A DNA stretch of 64,000 nucleotides from an uncultured Oscillospiraceae bacterium (GTDB lineage Bacteria; Bacillota; Clostridia; Oscillospirales; Acutalibacteraceae), in assembly GCA_900541905.1 (NCBI GenBank), contig UQLQ01000003.1:62001-126000 (forward strand), written 5' to 3'. Every line of letters starts with the position of its first letter. Position 1 is the first letter of the stretch. Position numbers and translations under genes: made by a program. Shown piece after piece: positions 9,286 to 17,569 of this stretch. The notes beneath the pieces are model-generated. The model was not told where the DNA came from and did not search any database. It saw nothing but the letters and a program-made list of their open reading frames with translations.

Positions 9286-9618
9286 CTACCGCCTCACTTT
9301 CTCACAGGACAGCTTAATGCTTTTGCGCCTGTAATTCATGTGATCCACAGCGGCAATATTATAAAGTTCCCCATTGAATTCTACACGGAAATGGGTATTG
9401 TCAATTTCAGCCGCTTTTTTGCACCAGCGGATCGTAAAATCAATGCTGGAGTCATCTACCACCATCCCTGCATCCGTCTGTTCTTTCCCGGCCTCGCCGC
9501 TGGCGGTCGCATAACAGGTATAGAAAGGTTGCCATTCATTCCGGTGGTTTCCGATAGCATCGGTGACCACCGTATTCTTTGAAATGAAAATCCTAACATT
9601 CAGTAGTTCAATTTTCAT
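9286..9618 (-). CDS. Phage head-tail adaptor / head closure protein
   Basis: 110 residues. Start ATG 9618 overlaps the stop of the upstream connector gene by one base (TGATG). Beta-rich, with FRVEFNGELYNIAAVDHMNY near the C-terminus; this resembles the 'f...Y.I..id......k.l.l.c' pattern of SPP1 gp16-like / head-tail joining proteins. Position after the gp6-like connector fits a stopper that seals the portal after packaging. Confidence 0.75.
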   Translation of the reverse strand: MKIELLNVRIFISKNTVVTDAIGNHRNEWQPFYTCYATASGEAGKEQTDAGMVVDDSSIDFTIRWCKKAAEIDNTHFRVEFNGELYNIAAVDHMNYRRKSIKLSCEKVRR

Positions 9619-9896
9619 CAGAAAGCCTCCTTCCTTGAGCCAAACAGGAGGGAGCGGATTGTCAGAGCCAAATCATGATGGTCCGCTTCCTCCCGGTGTT
9701 CATAGAAATATGCGGCTGCATACATGACAGCAATTTTTACGGTCTCGTCCTTTTCCAGATCCGCTGTTTCATCGGCCCGGAGAATATCCCGGCAAAGCTG
9801 CTCCGCAGATGCTATAAAACCCGTAATCAACTGGTCATCATCTTCATAATCAACCCGAAGATACTGTTTCATCTCTTCCAGCGTTACCACCATCAT
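9618..9896 (-). CDS. Head-tail connector protein (gp6-like)
   Basis: 92 residues from ATG 9896, five bases after GGAGG. It starts MMVVTLEEMKQYLRVDYEDD and continues DQLITGFIASAEQLCRDIL, the classic pattern of phage gp6-like connectors ('l..vK.yLrid.d.DD..i...i.aA...i...'). It docks under the portal ring. It lies directly downstream of the capsid gene, separated by a hairpin. Confidence 0.85.
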   Translation of the reverse strand: MMVVTLEEMKQYLRVDYEDDDQLITGFIASAEQLCRDILRADETADLEKDETVKIAVMYAAAYFYEHREEADHHDLALTIRSLLFGSRKEAF

Positions 9897-9914
9897 CCTC
9901 ACCTCCAACAGGAA

Positions 9915-9948
9915 GGAAGGGCATGGAGGCTATCCTTCACGCCCTTCC
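9915..9948. terminator. Hairpin between capsid and connector genes
   Basis: An 8-bp perfect stem (GGAAGGGC at 9915-9922 with GCCCTTCC at 9941-9948) with an 18-base loop lies between the capsid stop and the connector start. No strong T run follows, so it may be a partial terminator or mRNA stabiliser that sets the high capsid level. Confidence 0.4.
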
Positions 9949-9964
9949 ATATCTATCTGTGTCC

Positions 9965-11173
9965 TTAACCTGCAGATCCGGCCTTCTGCGCCAATACCTT
10001 CACGGCTTCAGAAAGGATCAGCTTTCCGTCCACTCTCTGAGAGCCAAGGAAACCTACCTGACCGTTTGCCGCATACAGCTCATTGAGGCGTTTAAAGGAA
10101 CGCCCCTGGCGGTCTGCGATCCAGTAATAAGAGAAATCACCAAAAGCGATGGTCTTCGCCCCGGCCGCAATGGCAGGCATATAAGCAGAGGTTTTCACCG
10201 GCCGGCCAAGGATCGTGTCCGGCGTACCAGCTACCAGTGACGGTTGCCACAGGTACTGGCCGTTGTTATCCTTCAGCTTACGGATGGCTTTGATGGTGGA
10301 GTCATTCAAAATCCATACGGCATTTTTACGGTACGGAGATTTCAGAGAATAAAACAGATCCATCAATTCATCCGCTGTCACCGCAGTGGCGGATGCAGCC
10401 GTCACACCAGTTTCCGCACCGCCAGAGGCCGCCAGAATTCCCAGAGGCTTTCCGGTACCGTCCCCGGTAAAGAAGGCTTCCTCTTCTTTGGTTCCGATCC
10501 TTCTCGCAAACTCCCTGGCAATGTAGGACTCCAGGTCAAACACACTGTCATTTAACAGTTCCTCGGAAACCTTGATCATCGTCCCCAGCTTGTAGGCTCC
10601 AATGGATACCTGCGCAAAAGAGTCATCGCTTTCCGTGTAGGCTCCTTCCTCATCAATCCAGGAAGCGGTTCCCTTGGATGCCACCACCGGGATCTTCCGG
10701 TCGCCGCTGGAGGTCTGGATTACCTTGGCAAGCTGGCGGAAGATGTTTTCTTCCTCCAGCGCCTCCACCAGAGTACGCTCATATTCATCCGGTACCAGAT
10801 ACCCTCCCTCAGAATCCGTCCCGATCTGCAGCGCATTCACCACAGAAGGCATCGGTGCTTTGGAACGCATCATGTTCCAGAAGTTTTGGCGGTACTCATC
10901 CGCCGCACGGCCAGTTTTAGCCTCCTCCTTGCCATTCATAGGCTTACCTGTCAAAGGCTTGTTCACCGGACGGGTCAGTTCTGCATCCAGTGCCTCCTGG
11001 CGTTCCAGGCGGGCAATCTCCTTACCCAGGTCGGTAATCTCCTGCTCCATGCGGGTGTAGGCGGCATCATCCTCGGCAGACAGGATGCCTTTATCGTTTC
11101 TATGGGAATCCAAAAATGCCTTTGCAGCTTCCCAGGCTTTGGCGCGCTTCTCGCGCAGTTCAAGAATCGTCAT
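9965..11173 (-). CDS. Phage major capsid protein, HK97 family
   Basis: 402 residues. Residues 1-110 are a charged helical region (TILELREKRAKAWEAAKAFL, LGKEIARLERQEAL), the scaffold-like delta domain normally removed by the prohead protease. The mature part begins near residue 110-120 (ALQIGTDSEGGYLVPDEY), a strong HK97 signature, and continues with PVVASKGTASWIDEEGAYTE, FFTGDGTGKPLGIL and LGRPVKTSAYMP. The ClpP-like protease directly upstream fits this maturation route. Confidence 0.95.
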   Translation of the reverse strand: MTILELREKRAKAWEAAKAFLDSHRNDKGILSAEDDAAYTRMEQEITDLGKEIARLERQEALDAELTRPVNKPLTGKPMNGKEEAKTGRAADEYRQNFWNMMRSKAPMPSVVNALQIGTDSEGGYLVPDEYERTLVEALEEENIFRQLAKVIQTSSGDRKIPVVASKGTASWIDEEGAYTESDDSFAQVSIGAYKLGTMIKVSEELLNDSVFDLESYIAREFARRIGTKEEEAFFTGDGTGKPLGILAASGGAETGVTAASATAVTADELMDLFYSLKSPYRKNAVWILNDSTIKAIRKLKDNNGQYLWQPSLVAGTPDTILGRPVKTSAYMPAIAAGAKTIAFGDFSYYWIADRQGRSFKRLNELYAANGQVGFLGSQRVDGKLILSEAVKVLAQKAGSAG

Positions 11174-11186
11174 TGTGGTATCCTCC

Positions 11187-11921
11187 TTAATTTTTCAAAA
11201 GATTGAGCCGCTCATAGAGACTGTCTACGGAGCGGCCCTTGGGTTTGGAATCTTCAATTTTCTTAGGGTTAGTCCTGCACTTGGCTGCGATCTTATCCAT
11301 GAGGGAGTTGACCACAGCTGCTTTGGAATACAACATGGACACCGCAGGCGGCTCCATGTCCTCCGGAATCTCCGCCCGTGCCAGGACATCATCGGCAAAG
11401 CCAAGCTCCACCGCCTTGTTCGCGTCCATCCAGGTTTCCGCATCCATGAGGTGGGACAGCTTGGCACGGGACAGCCCGGTCTTGATCTCATAGGCGTTGA
11501 TGATGGAATCCTTCACGCTTGAAAGCATCTCGATGGCTTTCTGCATTTCTGCGGTATCACCCATGGCCACGGTCATAGGATTGTGGATCATCATCATGGA
11601 CACCGGCGATACCAGCACACGGGTCCCTGCCATAGCAATCACGCTTGCAGCGGATGCTGCGATGCCGTCAATCTTGACCGTGACATTGTGCGGATAGTCC
11701 ATCAGCATGTTATAGATCTGGGCAGCCGCTACGCAGTCGCCGCCGGGGCTGTTGATCCAGACCGTAATGTCTCCGCTTCCGCCCATCAGTTCCTCTTTAA
11801 AAAGCTGCGGCGTGACGTCATCGTCAAACCAGCTTTCCTCGGCGATGGTGCCGTTCAGGAACAGCGTCCGTTCCGCCAGAGCTGTTTCCGCCTGGTTCTT
11901 CCACTTCCAGAACTTCTTCAT
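11187..11921 (-). CDS. ClpP-like prohead protease
   Basis: 244 residues from ATG 11921, behind AAAGGAGGAAGATTCC. Its start lies within the end of the portal frame (98-base overlap). It is a ClpP/SppA-fold serine protease: WINSPGGDCVAAAQIYNML is the oxyanion strand region, DGIAASAASVIAMAGTRV holds the catalytic Ser (ASAAS), and MIHNPMTVAMGD holds the catalytic His. It removes the capsid delta domain during prohead maturation. The order portal, protease, capsid is standard for this phage group. Confidence 0.9.
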   Translation of the reverse strand: MKKFWKWKNQAETALAERTLFLNGTIAEESWFDDDVTPQLFKEELMGGSGDITVWINSPGGDCVAAAQIYNMLMDYPHNVTVKIDGIAASAASVIAMAGTRVLVSPVSMMMIHNPMTVAMGDTAEMQKAIEMLSSVKDSIINAYEIKTGLSRAKLSHLMDAETWMDANKAVELGFADDVLARAEIPEDMEPPAVSMLYSKAAVVNSLMDKIAAKCRTNPKKIEDSKPKGRSVDSLYERLNLLKN

Positions 11922-13185
11922 CGGAATCTTCCTCCTTTCCGTCATCGCTAACTTCGGTATTTGCAAAAGCCCCGGCGTTTCCAAGCGGGAGCATATTGCC
12001 ATTGATCAGGTACAGGTCTCCGCCTTCCTCGGCAGGGATGCGGTCCATATTCTCCAGTTCCCGGATGTCGTTGGCGCTCATCCAGCCGTTCTGCCTTGCC
12101 GTAGCGTAGCCGGTCATCCTGCTGGCATAATCGCCCCGGAGCAGCCCCTCCACATTGAACTTGGCAAAATAACACTTCTTCTCCTCCGGGGAAAGCAGTG
12201 TCCTCTGAATGGACTGCTCCCATCGCACCAGCCAGGGTTCCAGCGTGTATTTCACGAACTCCAGAGACTGCTGCTCAATATTAGAAAAGCTCGACTTCTC
12301 CAGGTCACCCACCATGTGGGGCGGCACCCGGAAAATCCGAGCGATCTCATTGATCTGAAATTTTCTGGTTTCCAAAAACTGTGCCTGTTCCGGCGAGATG
12401 CCAATGGGCGTGTATTTCATACCTTCCTCTAAGACAGCGATCTTATTGGCATTACCGCTGCCTCCAAAGGTGGACTGCCAGCTTTCCCGGACACGCTGCG
12501 GGTCTTTGATGGTACCCGGATGCTCCAGGACACCGCCAGGGGCCGCACCGTTGGCAAAGAACTTCGCCCCGTATTCCTCACAGGCAATCGCCATGCCGAT
12601 GGCGTTCTTTGCCATAGCGATAGGGGAATACCCCACCAGCCCGTCAAAACCAAGCCCTGGGATATGCAGCACATCGGAAGGATTCAGCCGGACAAGACTG
12701 CCTTTGACCGTAGGCGCATCATCCATGCTGACAGTGTATTCGTAATAAAGCTGTCCATTGCTGTCACGATTCACCGTCATCCGGTCCGGCATCAGCGGAT
12801 AGAGAGCAATCACTTCACCTTTTCCGTTGCGGATAATCTGTGCATAAGCATTGCCCCACAGCAAAAGATGGGTCATGAGCGTCTCCCGGAACACGAAGGA
12901 ACTCATCTCCGGGTTTGGTTCGTCATGCAAGAGCAGATACAACGGATGGTCAATGGCTTTCTCCTTGCCTCCGTCCTCCTTATAGTGGTAAAGGTGCAGA
13001 GGAAGACCTGCCACTGCTTCTGCCAGGATGCGGACGCAGGAATACACCGCCGTCATCTGCATAGCAGACCGTTCATTCACCCTCTTGCCCGCAGTACTTC
13101 CTCCAAAGAAAAAGCTGTAGGCGCTGCCTGCAGTGCGGTTCTGGGGCTTATCCCTGGAACGGAAAAGCCCGGAAAAAATACCCAT
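11824..13185 (-). CDS. Phage portal protein, HK97 family
   Basis: 453 residues. The N-terminus MGIFSGLFRSRDKP and the segments TAVYSCVRILAEAVAGLPLH, LLLHDEPNPEMSSFVFRE and LLLWGNAYAQIIRNGKGEV are typical HK97-type portal sequence. Later GVLEHPGTI and RVPPHMVGDLEKSSFSNIEQ are also conserved. The last 30 codons overlap the protease gene. The dodecameric portal is the DNA entry and exit channel of the head. Confidence 0.95.
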   Translation of the reverse strand: MGIFSGLFRSRDKPQNRTAGSAYSFFFGGSTAGKRVNERSAMQMTAVYSCVRILAEAVAGLPLHLYHYKEDGGKEKAIDHPLYLLLHDEPNPEMSSFVFRETLMTHLLLWGNAYAQIIRNGKGEVIALYPLMPDRMTVNRDSNGQLYYEYTVSMDDAPTVKGSLVRLNPSDVLHIPGLGFDGLVGYSPIAMAKNAIGMAIACEEYGAKFFANGAAPGGVLEHPGTIKDPQRVRESWQSTFGGSGNANKIAVLEEGMKYTPIGISPEQAQFLETRKFQINEIARIFRVPPHMVGDLEKSSFSNIEQQSLEFVKYTLEPWLVRWEQSIQRTLLSPEEKKCYFAKFNVEGLLRGDYASRMTGYATARQNGWMSANDIRELENMDRIPAEEGGDLYLINGNMLPLGNAGAFANTEVSDDGKEEDSDEEVLEVEEPGGNSSGGTDAVPERHHRRGKLV

Positions 13186-13202
13186 ATCGAATCACCGTCC
13201 TT

Positions 13203-14799
13203 TCAGATAAACAAAAGGCCCCGGCTGTCATAAACCGAAGCGCCTGTATCGTTCCCACAGCGGATCGCCCGGTCAAGCCCCATAATGGTGGCAATCGCGC
13301 CGTCAATCTTCTCTGTGGATTTTTCCTTGTCCGCCTTGATGTTGCCGGCCGGGTCAGTGCGGATATAGATGTTATCCATCATCCACCGCAGTACCGGGTG
13401 ACCGCCGTGGGCGATTTTCTCCTCCAGCACCAGCTTCATCAGTTCCTTGGTCGGCGGGGACATATCCTTAAAGCCCTGCCCAAAGGGGACTACCGTAAAG
13501 CCCATGCCCTCCAGATTCTGCACCATCTGCACAGCGCCCCAGCGGTCAAAGGCAATCTCCCGGATGTTAAACTTCTCACCGAGCCTTTCTATGAATTTCT
13601 CGATGTAGCCGTAATGAACTACATTGCCCTCGGTAGTCATCAGCGTCCCCTGGCGCTCCCACAGATCATAGGGGACATGGTCTCGCCGGACACGAAGATC
13701 AAGAGTTTCTTCCGGTATCCAGAAGTATGGCAGGATGTAGTATTTATCCTCCTCATCCAACGGCGGGAACGCCAGCACGAAAGCCGTGATGTCCGTGGTG
13801 GATGATAAGTCCGCCGTAGCAGATACGCCCTTCCAGATCATCCTCGGAAACCGGGAATGCACAGGCGTCCCACTTGTCCATCGGCATCCAGCGGACAGAC
13901 TGCTTCACCCACTGGTTGAGCCTTAACTGCCGGAAAGCGTTTTCCTCACCGGGGTTCTGCTGGGCGGATTCACAGGCGGCTTTGACCTTATCAATACCCA
14001 CCGTGATACCGAGGGAGGGGTTTGCCTTCTTCCAGACCTTGGGGTCTGTCCAATCCTCATCCTCGGCAGCGCCGTAAATGACAGAGTAGAAGGTGGGATC
14101 GACCTTTCGCCCCTCTGCGATGTCGATGGCTTTCTGGTGTACCTCGTAGCAGATGGAGTTGGTATCGTTACCTGCTGTGGTGATCAGGAAATACAGCGGC
14201 TGCATTCGGGCATCCCCGGAACCCTGGAGCATGACGTCAAAGAGTTTCCGGTTGGGCTGGGTGTGCAGCTCATCAAAGATCACCCCGTGGGTATTGAAGC
14301 CGTGCTTGTTCGCCACATCCGCCGACAACACCTGGTAGGAACTGTTAGTGGGCAGATAGGTGATTTTCTTCTGAGACTCCAGGATCTTCACCCGCTTGGA
14401 GAGCGCCGGGCAGAACCGCACCATATCCACCGCCACGTCAAACACGATCTTCGCCTGGTTACGGTCGGCGGCACACCCATACACCTCGGCCCGTTCCTCA
14501 CCGTCCCCGCAGAGGAGCAAAAGCGCCACAGCGGCGGCAAGCTCCGACTTTCCCTGTTTCTTGGGGATCTCGATATACGCCGTATTGAACTGCCGGTAGC
14601 CGTTGGGCTTTAACACGCCGAACAGGTCGCGGATAATCTGCTCCTGCCAGTCGATCAGTTCAAAGGGCTTTCCCGCCCAGGTACCCTTGGTATGGCAGAG
14701 GGACTCGATGAACATGACCGCATAGTCGGCGGCGTCCTTATCGTAGTGCGAGGTCTTCGCCATAAACCTGGTGGGCTTGTATTTTTTCAGTTTTCGCAT
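13203..14799 (-). CDS. Terminase large subunit (TerL), interrupted by a frameshift
   Basis: The start is ATG 14799 behind GGGAGGTGGTGTCT (RKLKKYKPTRFMAKTSHYDK). The ATPase half has IPKKQGKSE (Walker A-like) and GVIFDELH (Walker B). At about 13,805-13,818 the frame changes: frame one reads CYGGL and then runs out of phase to a stop at 13753, while frame two resumes with DLSSTTDITAFVLAF and reads to 13203. The break falls at the first catalytic Asp of the RNase H-like nuclease. The nuclease half keeps IAFDRWGA and the final KIDGAIATIMGLDRA. Either a true mutation, a +1 recoding event or a sequence error. Confidence 0.85.
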
Positions 14800-14829
14800 A
14801 GACACCACCTCCCGAATGGCATAAAAATA

Positions 14830-14886
14830 AGCCGCATCGCTGCGACTTCCAAAAAGGTTCTGTACGAGAGAAAGAGCTATGCGGCT
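14830..14886 (-). terminator. Stem-loop before terL, terminator-like
   Basis: Arms AGCCGCAT (14830-14837) and ATGCGGCT (14879-14886) enclose a 41-base loop. Read on the minus strand the second arm is followed by TTATTTTTAT, so transcripts from the accessory genes could end here before terL. The long loop lowers confidence. Confidence 0.4.
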
Positions 14887-14905
14887 CGATCTCTGCTGGT
14901 TTTCT

Positions 14906-15181
14906 TTACTGCTGCATCGCCCAGGCGATAGCGTGGCCGTCATCCTCGAACTCAATCTGGCTGGCTGCTCTCAGCCCGATTATTCCTTCGCAGGTGTGGT
15001 CATCGGTAAGGAACTCGTATGCCGCGCCGAAGTAGCAGGGCTTGTTCATCCCGTTATAAAAATGCCCAGCCATCACTATCTTGTCCCCGAAGGTTAAGAC
15101 CTTGCTCCATCTGCATTCCAGGTCTTCCGGGGTGGTAGGGTTTGGCAGTCTGTATTTTTTCATTGCTTCGTTGATCGTCAT
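14906..15181 (-). CDS. Small phage protein, unknown function
   Basis: 91 residues (MTINEAMKKYRLPNPTTPED...), well-formed start and composition like its neighbours. It has a mixed alpha/beta look with several aromatics (GHFYNGMNKPCYFGAAYEF) and an acidic C-terminus ending AIAWAMQQ. I do not recognise a family with certainty. It is the last gene of the accessory section transcribed from the 15449-15477 promoter and ends at the stem-loop before terL. Confidence 0.7.
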   Translation of the reverse strand: MTINEAMKKYRLPNPTTPEDLECRWSKVLTFGDKIVMAGHFYNGMNKPCYFGAAYEFLTDDHTCEGIIGLRAASQIEFEDDGHAIAWAMQQ

Positions 15182-15212
15182 GGTTTTTATCCTCCGTGTC
15201 CTGCGCCGTTTT

Positions 15213-15404
15213 TTAAATGCCCTTGCCCCAAGAAAAGCCTTTTTCGGCTCTCTTGGAAATCATCATCTTCCGGAGCTCCATGAACTGCTCGTAGCTGATG
15301 CGGTAGGCGCTGTATGCGCGGCAAATGCTAATGTGGGCATCTTTGAGGTCCTTCTCAGTCTTGATGTTCTCAACCTGTGTTCTAAAGGCGTTGTAGGCTT
15401 TCAT
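15213..15404 (-). CDS. Small helical phage protein, unknown function
   Basis: 63 residues from ATG 15404, eight bases after GGAGG; the longer frame to 15467 would run back into the promoter and is rejected. Sequence is basic and helical (KAYNAFRTQVENIKTEKDL, then SYEQFMELRKMMISKRAEK). No known domain recognised. It is the first gene after the repeated promoter at 15449-15477. Confidence 0.65.
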   Translation of the reverse strand: MKAYNAFRTQVENIKTEKDLKDAHISICRAYSAYRISYEQFMELRKMMISKRAEKGFSWGKGI

Positions 15405-15448
15405 GTTGGCGTCCTCCGTTTTGCTTTGTTTTCCCTTTCGGTGTGTAC

Positions 15449-15477
15449 ATATTCGCTCTAAAACCACATATTATCAA
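15449..15477 (-). promoter_or_regulatory. Accessory-island promoter, copy 1
   Basis: TTGATA (15472-15477), a 17-base spacer and GAATAT (15449-15454) on the minus strand. The surrounding block (TTTTAGAGCGAATATGT) is nearly identical to the copy at 17489-17517, and a diverged copy sits at 18985-19013. Each precedes a gene with a strong ribosome binding site. Confidence 0.6.
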
Positions 15478-15528
15478 GTCAATTCTGAGCATAATCTGCA
15501 CAAAGATGGGAGGAACAAATTGTGTATA

Positions 15529-15729
15529 TCACTCCTGTGTATGACGGTGGATCGTCTCGATGATCTGTTCCTGTTCAGATGGCTCCACACCGATGGACTG
15601 GAGCGCCTGCCGGGTGCCGCAGTCTGGGCAGATGAACGTTTTGTTGTCCTCCCGTGAAAGCGCCGGAACGCCATGGTAGGTTCTGCCACACAGTGGGCAA
15701 ACCGCTATCCGGATCACATTATCCTTCAT
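15529..15729 (-). CDS. Small zinc-ribbon phage protein
   Basis: 66 residues from ATG 15729, behind GGGAGGTATGCGGAT; it overlaps the end of the cyclotransferase gene by 11 bases. Two Cys pairs, CPLCGRTYHG and CPDCG, about 30 residues apart form a likely zinc ribbon. The C-terminus is an acidic helix (SEQEQIIETIHRH). Role unknown; tight coupling to the cyclotransferase suggests co-expression. Confidence 0.65.
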   Translation of the reverse strand: MKDNVIRIAVCPLCGRTYHGVPALSREDNKTFICPDCGTRQALQSIGVEPSEQEQIIETIHRHTQE

Positions 15730-16189
15730 ATCCGCATACCTCCCTGCATTTGTCGTAAGCGTCAACCAGAATGTTTTTGTCGAAGCAGAAGGTATCATAC
15801 CCTTCCAAGCAAGTCCTCATGTAGAAATTACTCGGAATGCCAATCGGCCTGTCCTCATGCATGATGTAGGCAAAGGCCATCACCGTCCTGCGCTTCCCCG
15901 TGCGGATGCCTTTGTACTGAAGTTTAATGTCCCGCTTGTAATAGAAATTGGGGAATCCCTCGTAGCGGTCGAGGGCGGCTTCATCGGTCGCCGTCACCTC
16001 CCAGATCACCACAGGGACCGTACCGCCTTCGCTTTTCTTGATGGTCAGGTAGGAGCCGGTCTTACTCCCCTTAAAAAGCAGTTCCCAGCCCTTAAGATTT
16101 GCCGTACCGAGGATTGTGGCGTGCGGGCAGCGCATCCGCATCTGACCAACATTGAGGTTACTTCCATAAGCAATGTAATATCTCTTCAT
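15719..16189 (-). CDS. Gamma-glutamylcyclotransferase-like protein (GGCT/AIG2 fold)
   Basis: 156 residues. The phosphate-binding-like motif YGSNLN is at residues 8-13 and the catalytic Glu is in ALDRYEGFP (about E77), both hallmarks of the GGCT fold. These enzymes cleave gamma-glutamyl amide bonds, releasing 5-oxoproline. It lies in the same transcript as an amidoligase, which would make such bonds. Linked amidoligase and GGCT genes have been predicted from comparative genomics to form and remove glutamyl-type tags or peptides. The substrate here is unknown. Confidence 0.85.
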   Translation of the reverse strand: MKRYYIAYGSNLNVGQMRMRCPHATILGTANLKGWELLFKGSKTGSYLTIKKSEGGTVPVVIWEVTATDEAALDRYEGFPNFYYKRDIKLQYKGIRTGKRRTVMAFAYIMHEDRPIGIPSNFYMRTCLEGYDTFCFDKNILVDAYDKCREVCGYEG

Positions 16190-16192
16190 CTT

Positions 16193-16381
16193 TCAAGCAC
16201 CCCTTTCTGCCCAAGCCACCAGCCTTGAACCCTCTTCTTCCGCATTTGCGGTAAATCTGTCCATTTCTGCCTTGTCCATGAAATACTTTAGGAACGGGAT
16301 GCCTTTCGCCGTTTCGTACATCGCCTTAACGGTATATCCCATTCTCCTCATTTTCGCAGTATCCTTAATTGTCAAATGCAT
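16193..16381 (-). CDS. Small phage protein, unknown function
   Basis: 62 residues (MHLTIKDTAKMRRMGYTVKA...), with a GGAGATGCGGAT ribosome site before ATG 16381. It ends three bases before the cyclotransferase start. Basic N-terminus, helical, one Trp near the end. Being locked between the amidoligase and the cyclotransferase it could be a partner or modification target of that pair, but there is no direct evidence. Confidence 0.65.
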   Translation of the reverse strand: MHLTIKDTAKMRRMGYTVKAMYETAKGIPFLKYFMDKAEMDRFTANAEEEGSRLVAWAERGA

Positions 16382-16399
16382 ATCCGCATCTCCTTTCCG

Positions 16400-16471
16400 A
16401 AGGGATCACCCTTCTACCACCTTAAGACCGCCGAGGCGGTCAAGGGTAAGGTGGCAGGAGGCTAACTCCTG
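16400..16471. other. Cluster of three hairpins after the amidoligase gene
   Basis: Three adjoining inverted repeats: GAAGGG/CCCTTC around 16400-16415; a compound stem CCACCTTA (16417-16424) plus GACCGCC (16426-16432) paired with GGCGGTC (16435-16441) and TAAGGTGG (16447-16454); and CAGGAG/CTCCTG (16455-16471). They fill most of the gap between the amidoligase and the next gene. Could be a mRNA processing or attenuation structure, or a recombination remnant. Confidence 0.5.
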
Positions 16472-16479
16472 CGTGTCCT

Positions 16480-17430
16480 TCAAGCGGCTGCTCTACCGTG
16501 CCGGAAAGCTGTGTCCCCAGAAAGATTGCGGGTCAGAAAATCTCTGGCCGTTGCGAACTCCTCGCCGATGAAGCCCAGGCGGAGGAGCCAGGTGCGCATG
16601 GCGTATTTGGGGTTCTCGTTCTGCTGGGGCTTAGGGCTTGCCGTCCGCACATCCTTTGCCATCTGGCTTAAGGCCAGGCAAAGCTGGATGTAGCTCTTAA
16701 GCTGCCCCGCGTGGATGCCGCCCCGGCGCTCGGCTGTCGGCTCATCAAACTGGAAGAGCCGGAACTCGACCGTGCCTTTGGTAAAAGTGGCGTGGAGGTT
16801 GAGCATATGGTAGCGGCTATCGTTGTAATGGTGGTTTCTTCCGTAGCTTGCGCCGTTGCTGTTGTACCAGATGTCCGCAAGCTGTGACATTGTGCGGGGC
16901 TTCCTGCGGTTGACCTGCTCCAAGAACCGTGGGTCTACCGTGCGGCAGTAGCGGTTCATGCGACCCCGGTCAAGCTTCAACGCCTCGGCAATCAGGCTCT
17001 CGTGACTCGCCATGATGTTGGCAAGGTTCCGAAGGCTCTGCGGCGTGTGCCCCTGCGCTCCGATGTGGATGTGAACTCCACACCCCCGGCTGGCGTCGCT
17101 TTTCGCTCCGGCGTGTCTAAGCTGCCTGCAAAGCTCCTGCAAGGTTTCGATGTCGCCGTAGGTCAAGATCGGGGTGACCAGTTCGCATTCCTGTTCTTCC
17201 GGCCCCGCAATGGAAACGTCCTTCTGGAATTTCCACTCGCGCCCTTGACTGTCCCATGCGCTCCAAGTGCTGTATCCGTTGCGGCTGGCAGTGTTCTCAT
17301 ATCTGCCTGTGCCAAAGTAGGTAGCGGCAACCTTCGCGGCCTTCTGCCGGGTGATATTGTTCATTTCCACCTCAACCCCGATAGTCTGCGTTTTCATCTC
17401 TGCAATCTGCCTTGCTGTTTTCTCATTCAT
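16480..17430 (-). CDS. Amidoligase family protein (Amidoligase_2, GCS-like fold)
   Basis: 316 residues from ATG 17430, seven bases after GGAGG. Core motifs of the glutamine-synthetase/GCS-like amidoligase fold are visible in order: TIGVEVEMN at the N-terminus (metal-binding Glu residues), CELVTPIL, GCGVHIHIGAQG and GTVEFRLFQF. These enzymes use ATP to join a carboxyl group to an amine. The C-terminal 45 residues (KYAMRTWLLRLGFIGEEF...NLSGDTAF) form a separate module also found in the protein at 18231-18953. It starts the cassette with the small protein, cyclotransferase and zinc ribbon. Confidence 0.85.
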   Translation of the reverse strand: MNEKTARQIAEMKTQTIGVEVEMNNITRQKAAKVAATYFGTGRYENTASRNGYSTWSAWDSQGREWKFQKDVSIAGPEEQECELVTPILTYGDIETLQELCRQLRHAGAKSDASRGCGVHIHIGAQGHTPQSLRNLANIMASHESLIAEALKLDRGRMNRYCRTVDPRFLEQVNRRKPRTMSQLADIWYNSNGASYGRNHHYNDSRYHMLNLHATFTKGTVEFRLFQFDEPTAERRGGIHAGQLKSYIQLCLALSQMAKDVRTASPKPQQNENPKYAMRTWLLRLGFIGEEFATARDFLTRNLSGDTAFRHGRAAA

Positions 17431-17488
17431 TCTGAAATCCTCCGTTTTTTCTGCCCTGCGGCTGTGTGTTTTCCCTTTTGGTGTACAC

Positions 17489-17517
17489 ATATTCGCTCTA
17501 AAAGAGGATAATAGCAA
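17489..17517 (-). promoter_or_regulatory. Accessory-island promoter, copy 2 (amidoligase cassette)
   Basis: TTGCTA (17512-17517), a 17-base spacer and GAATAT (17489-17494) on the minus strand, 60 bases before the amidoligase start. Shares the block TTTTAGAGCGAATATGT and the following ACACC..A.AGGGAAAAC with copy 1. Confidence 0.6.
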
Positions 17518-17569
17518 GTTAATTCCGCACTATATATTACACAATGATTCCGGGCGGAATTTGTGTGTT

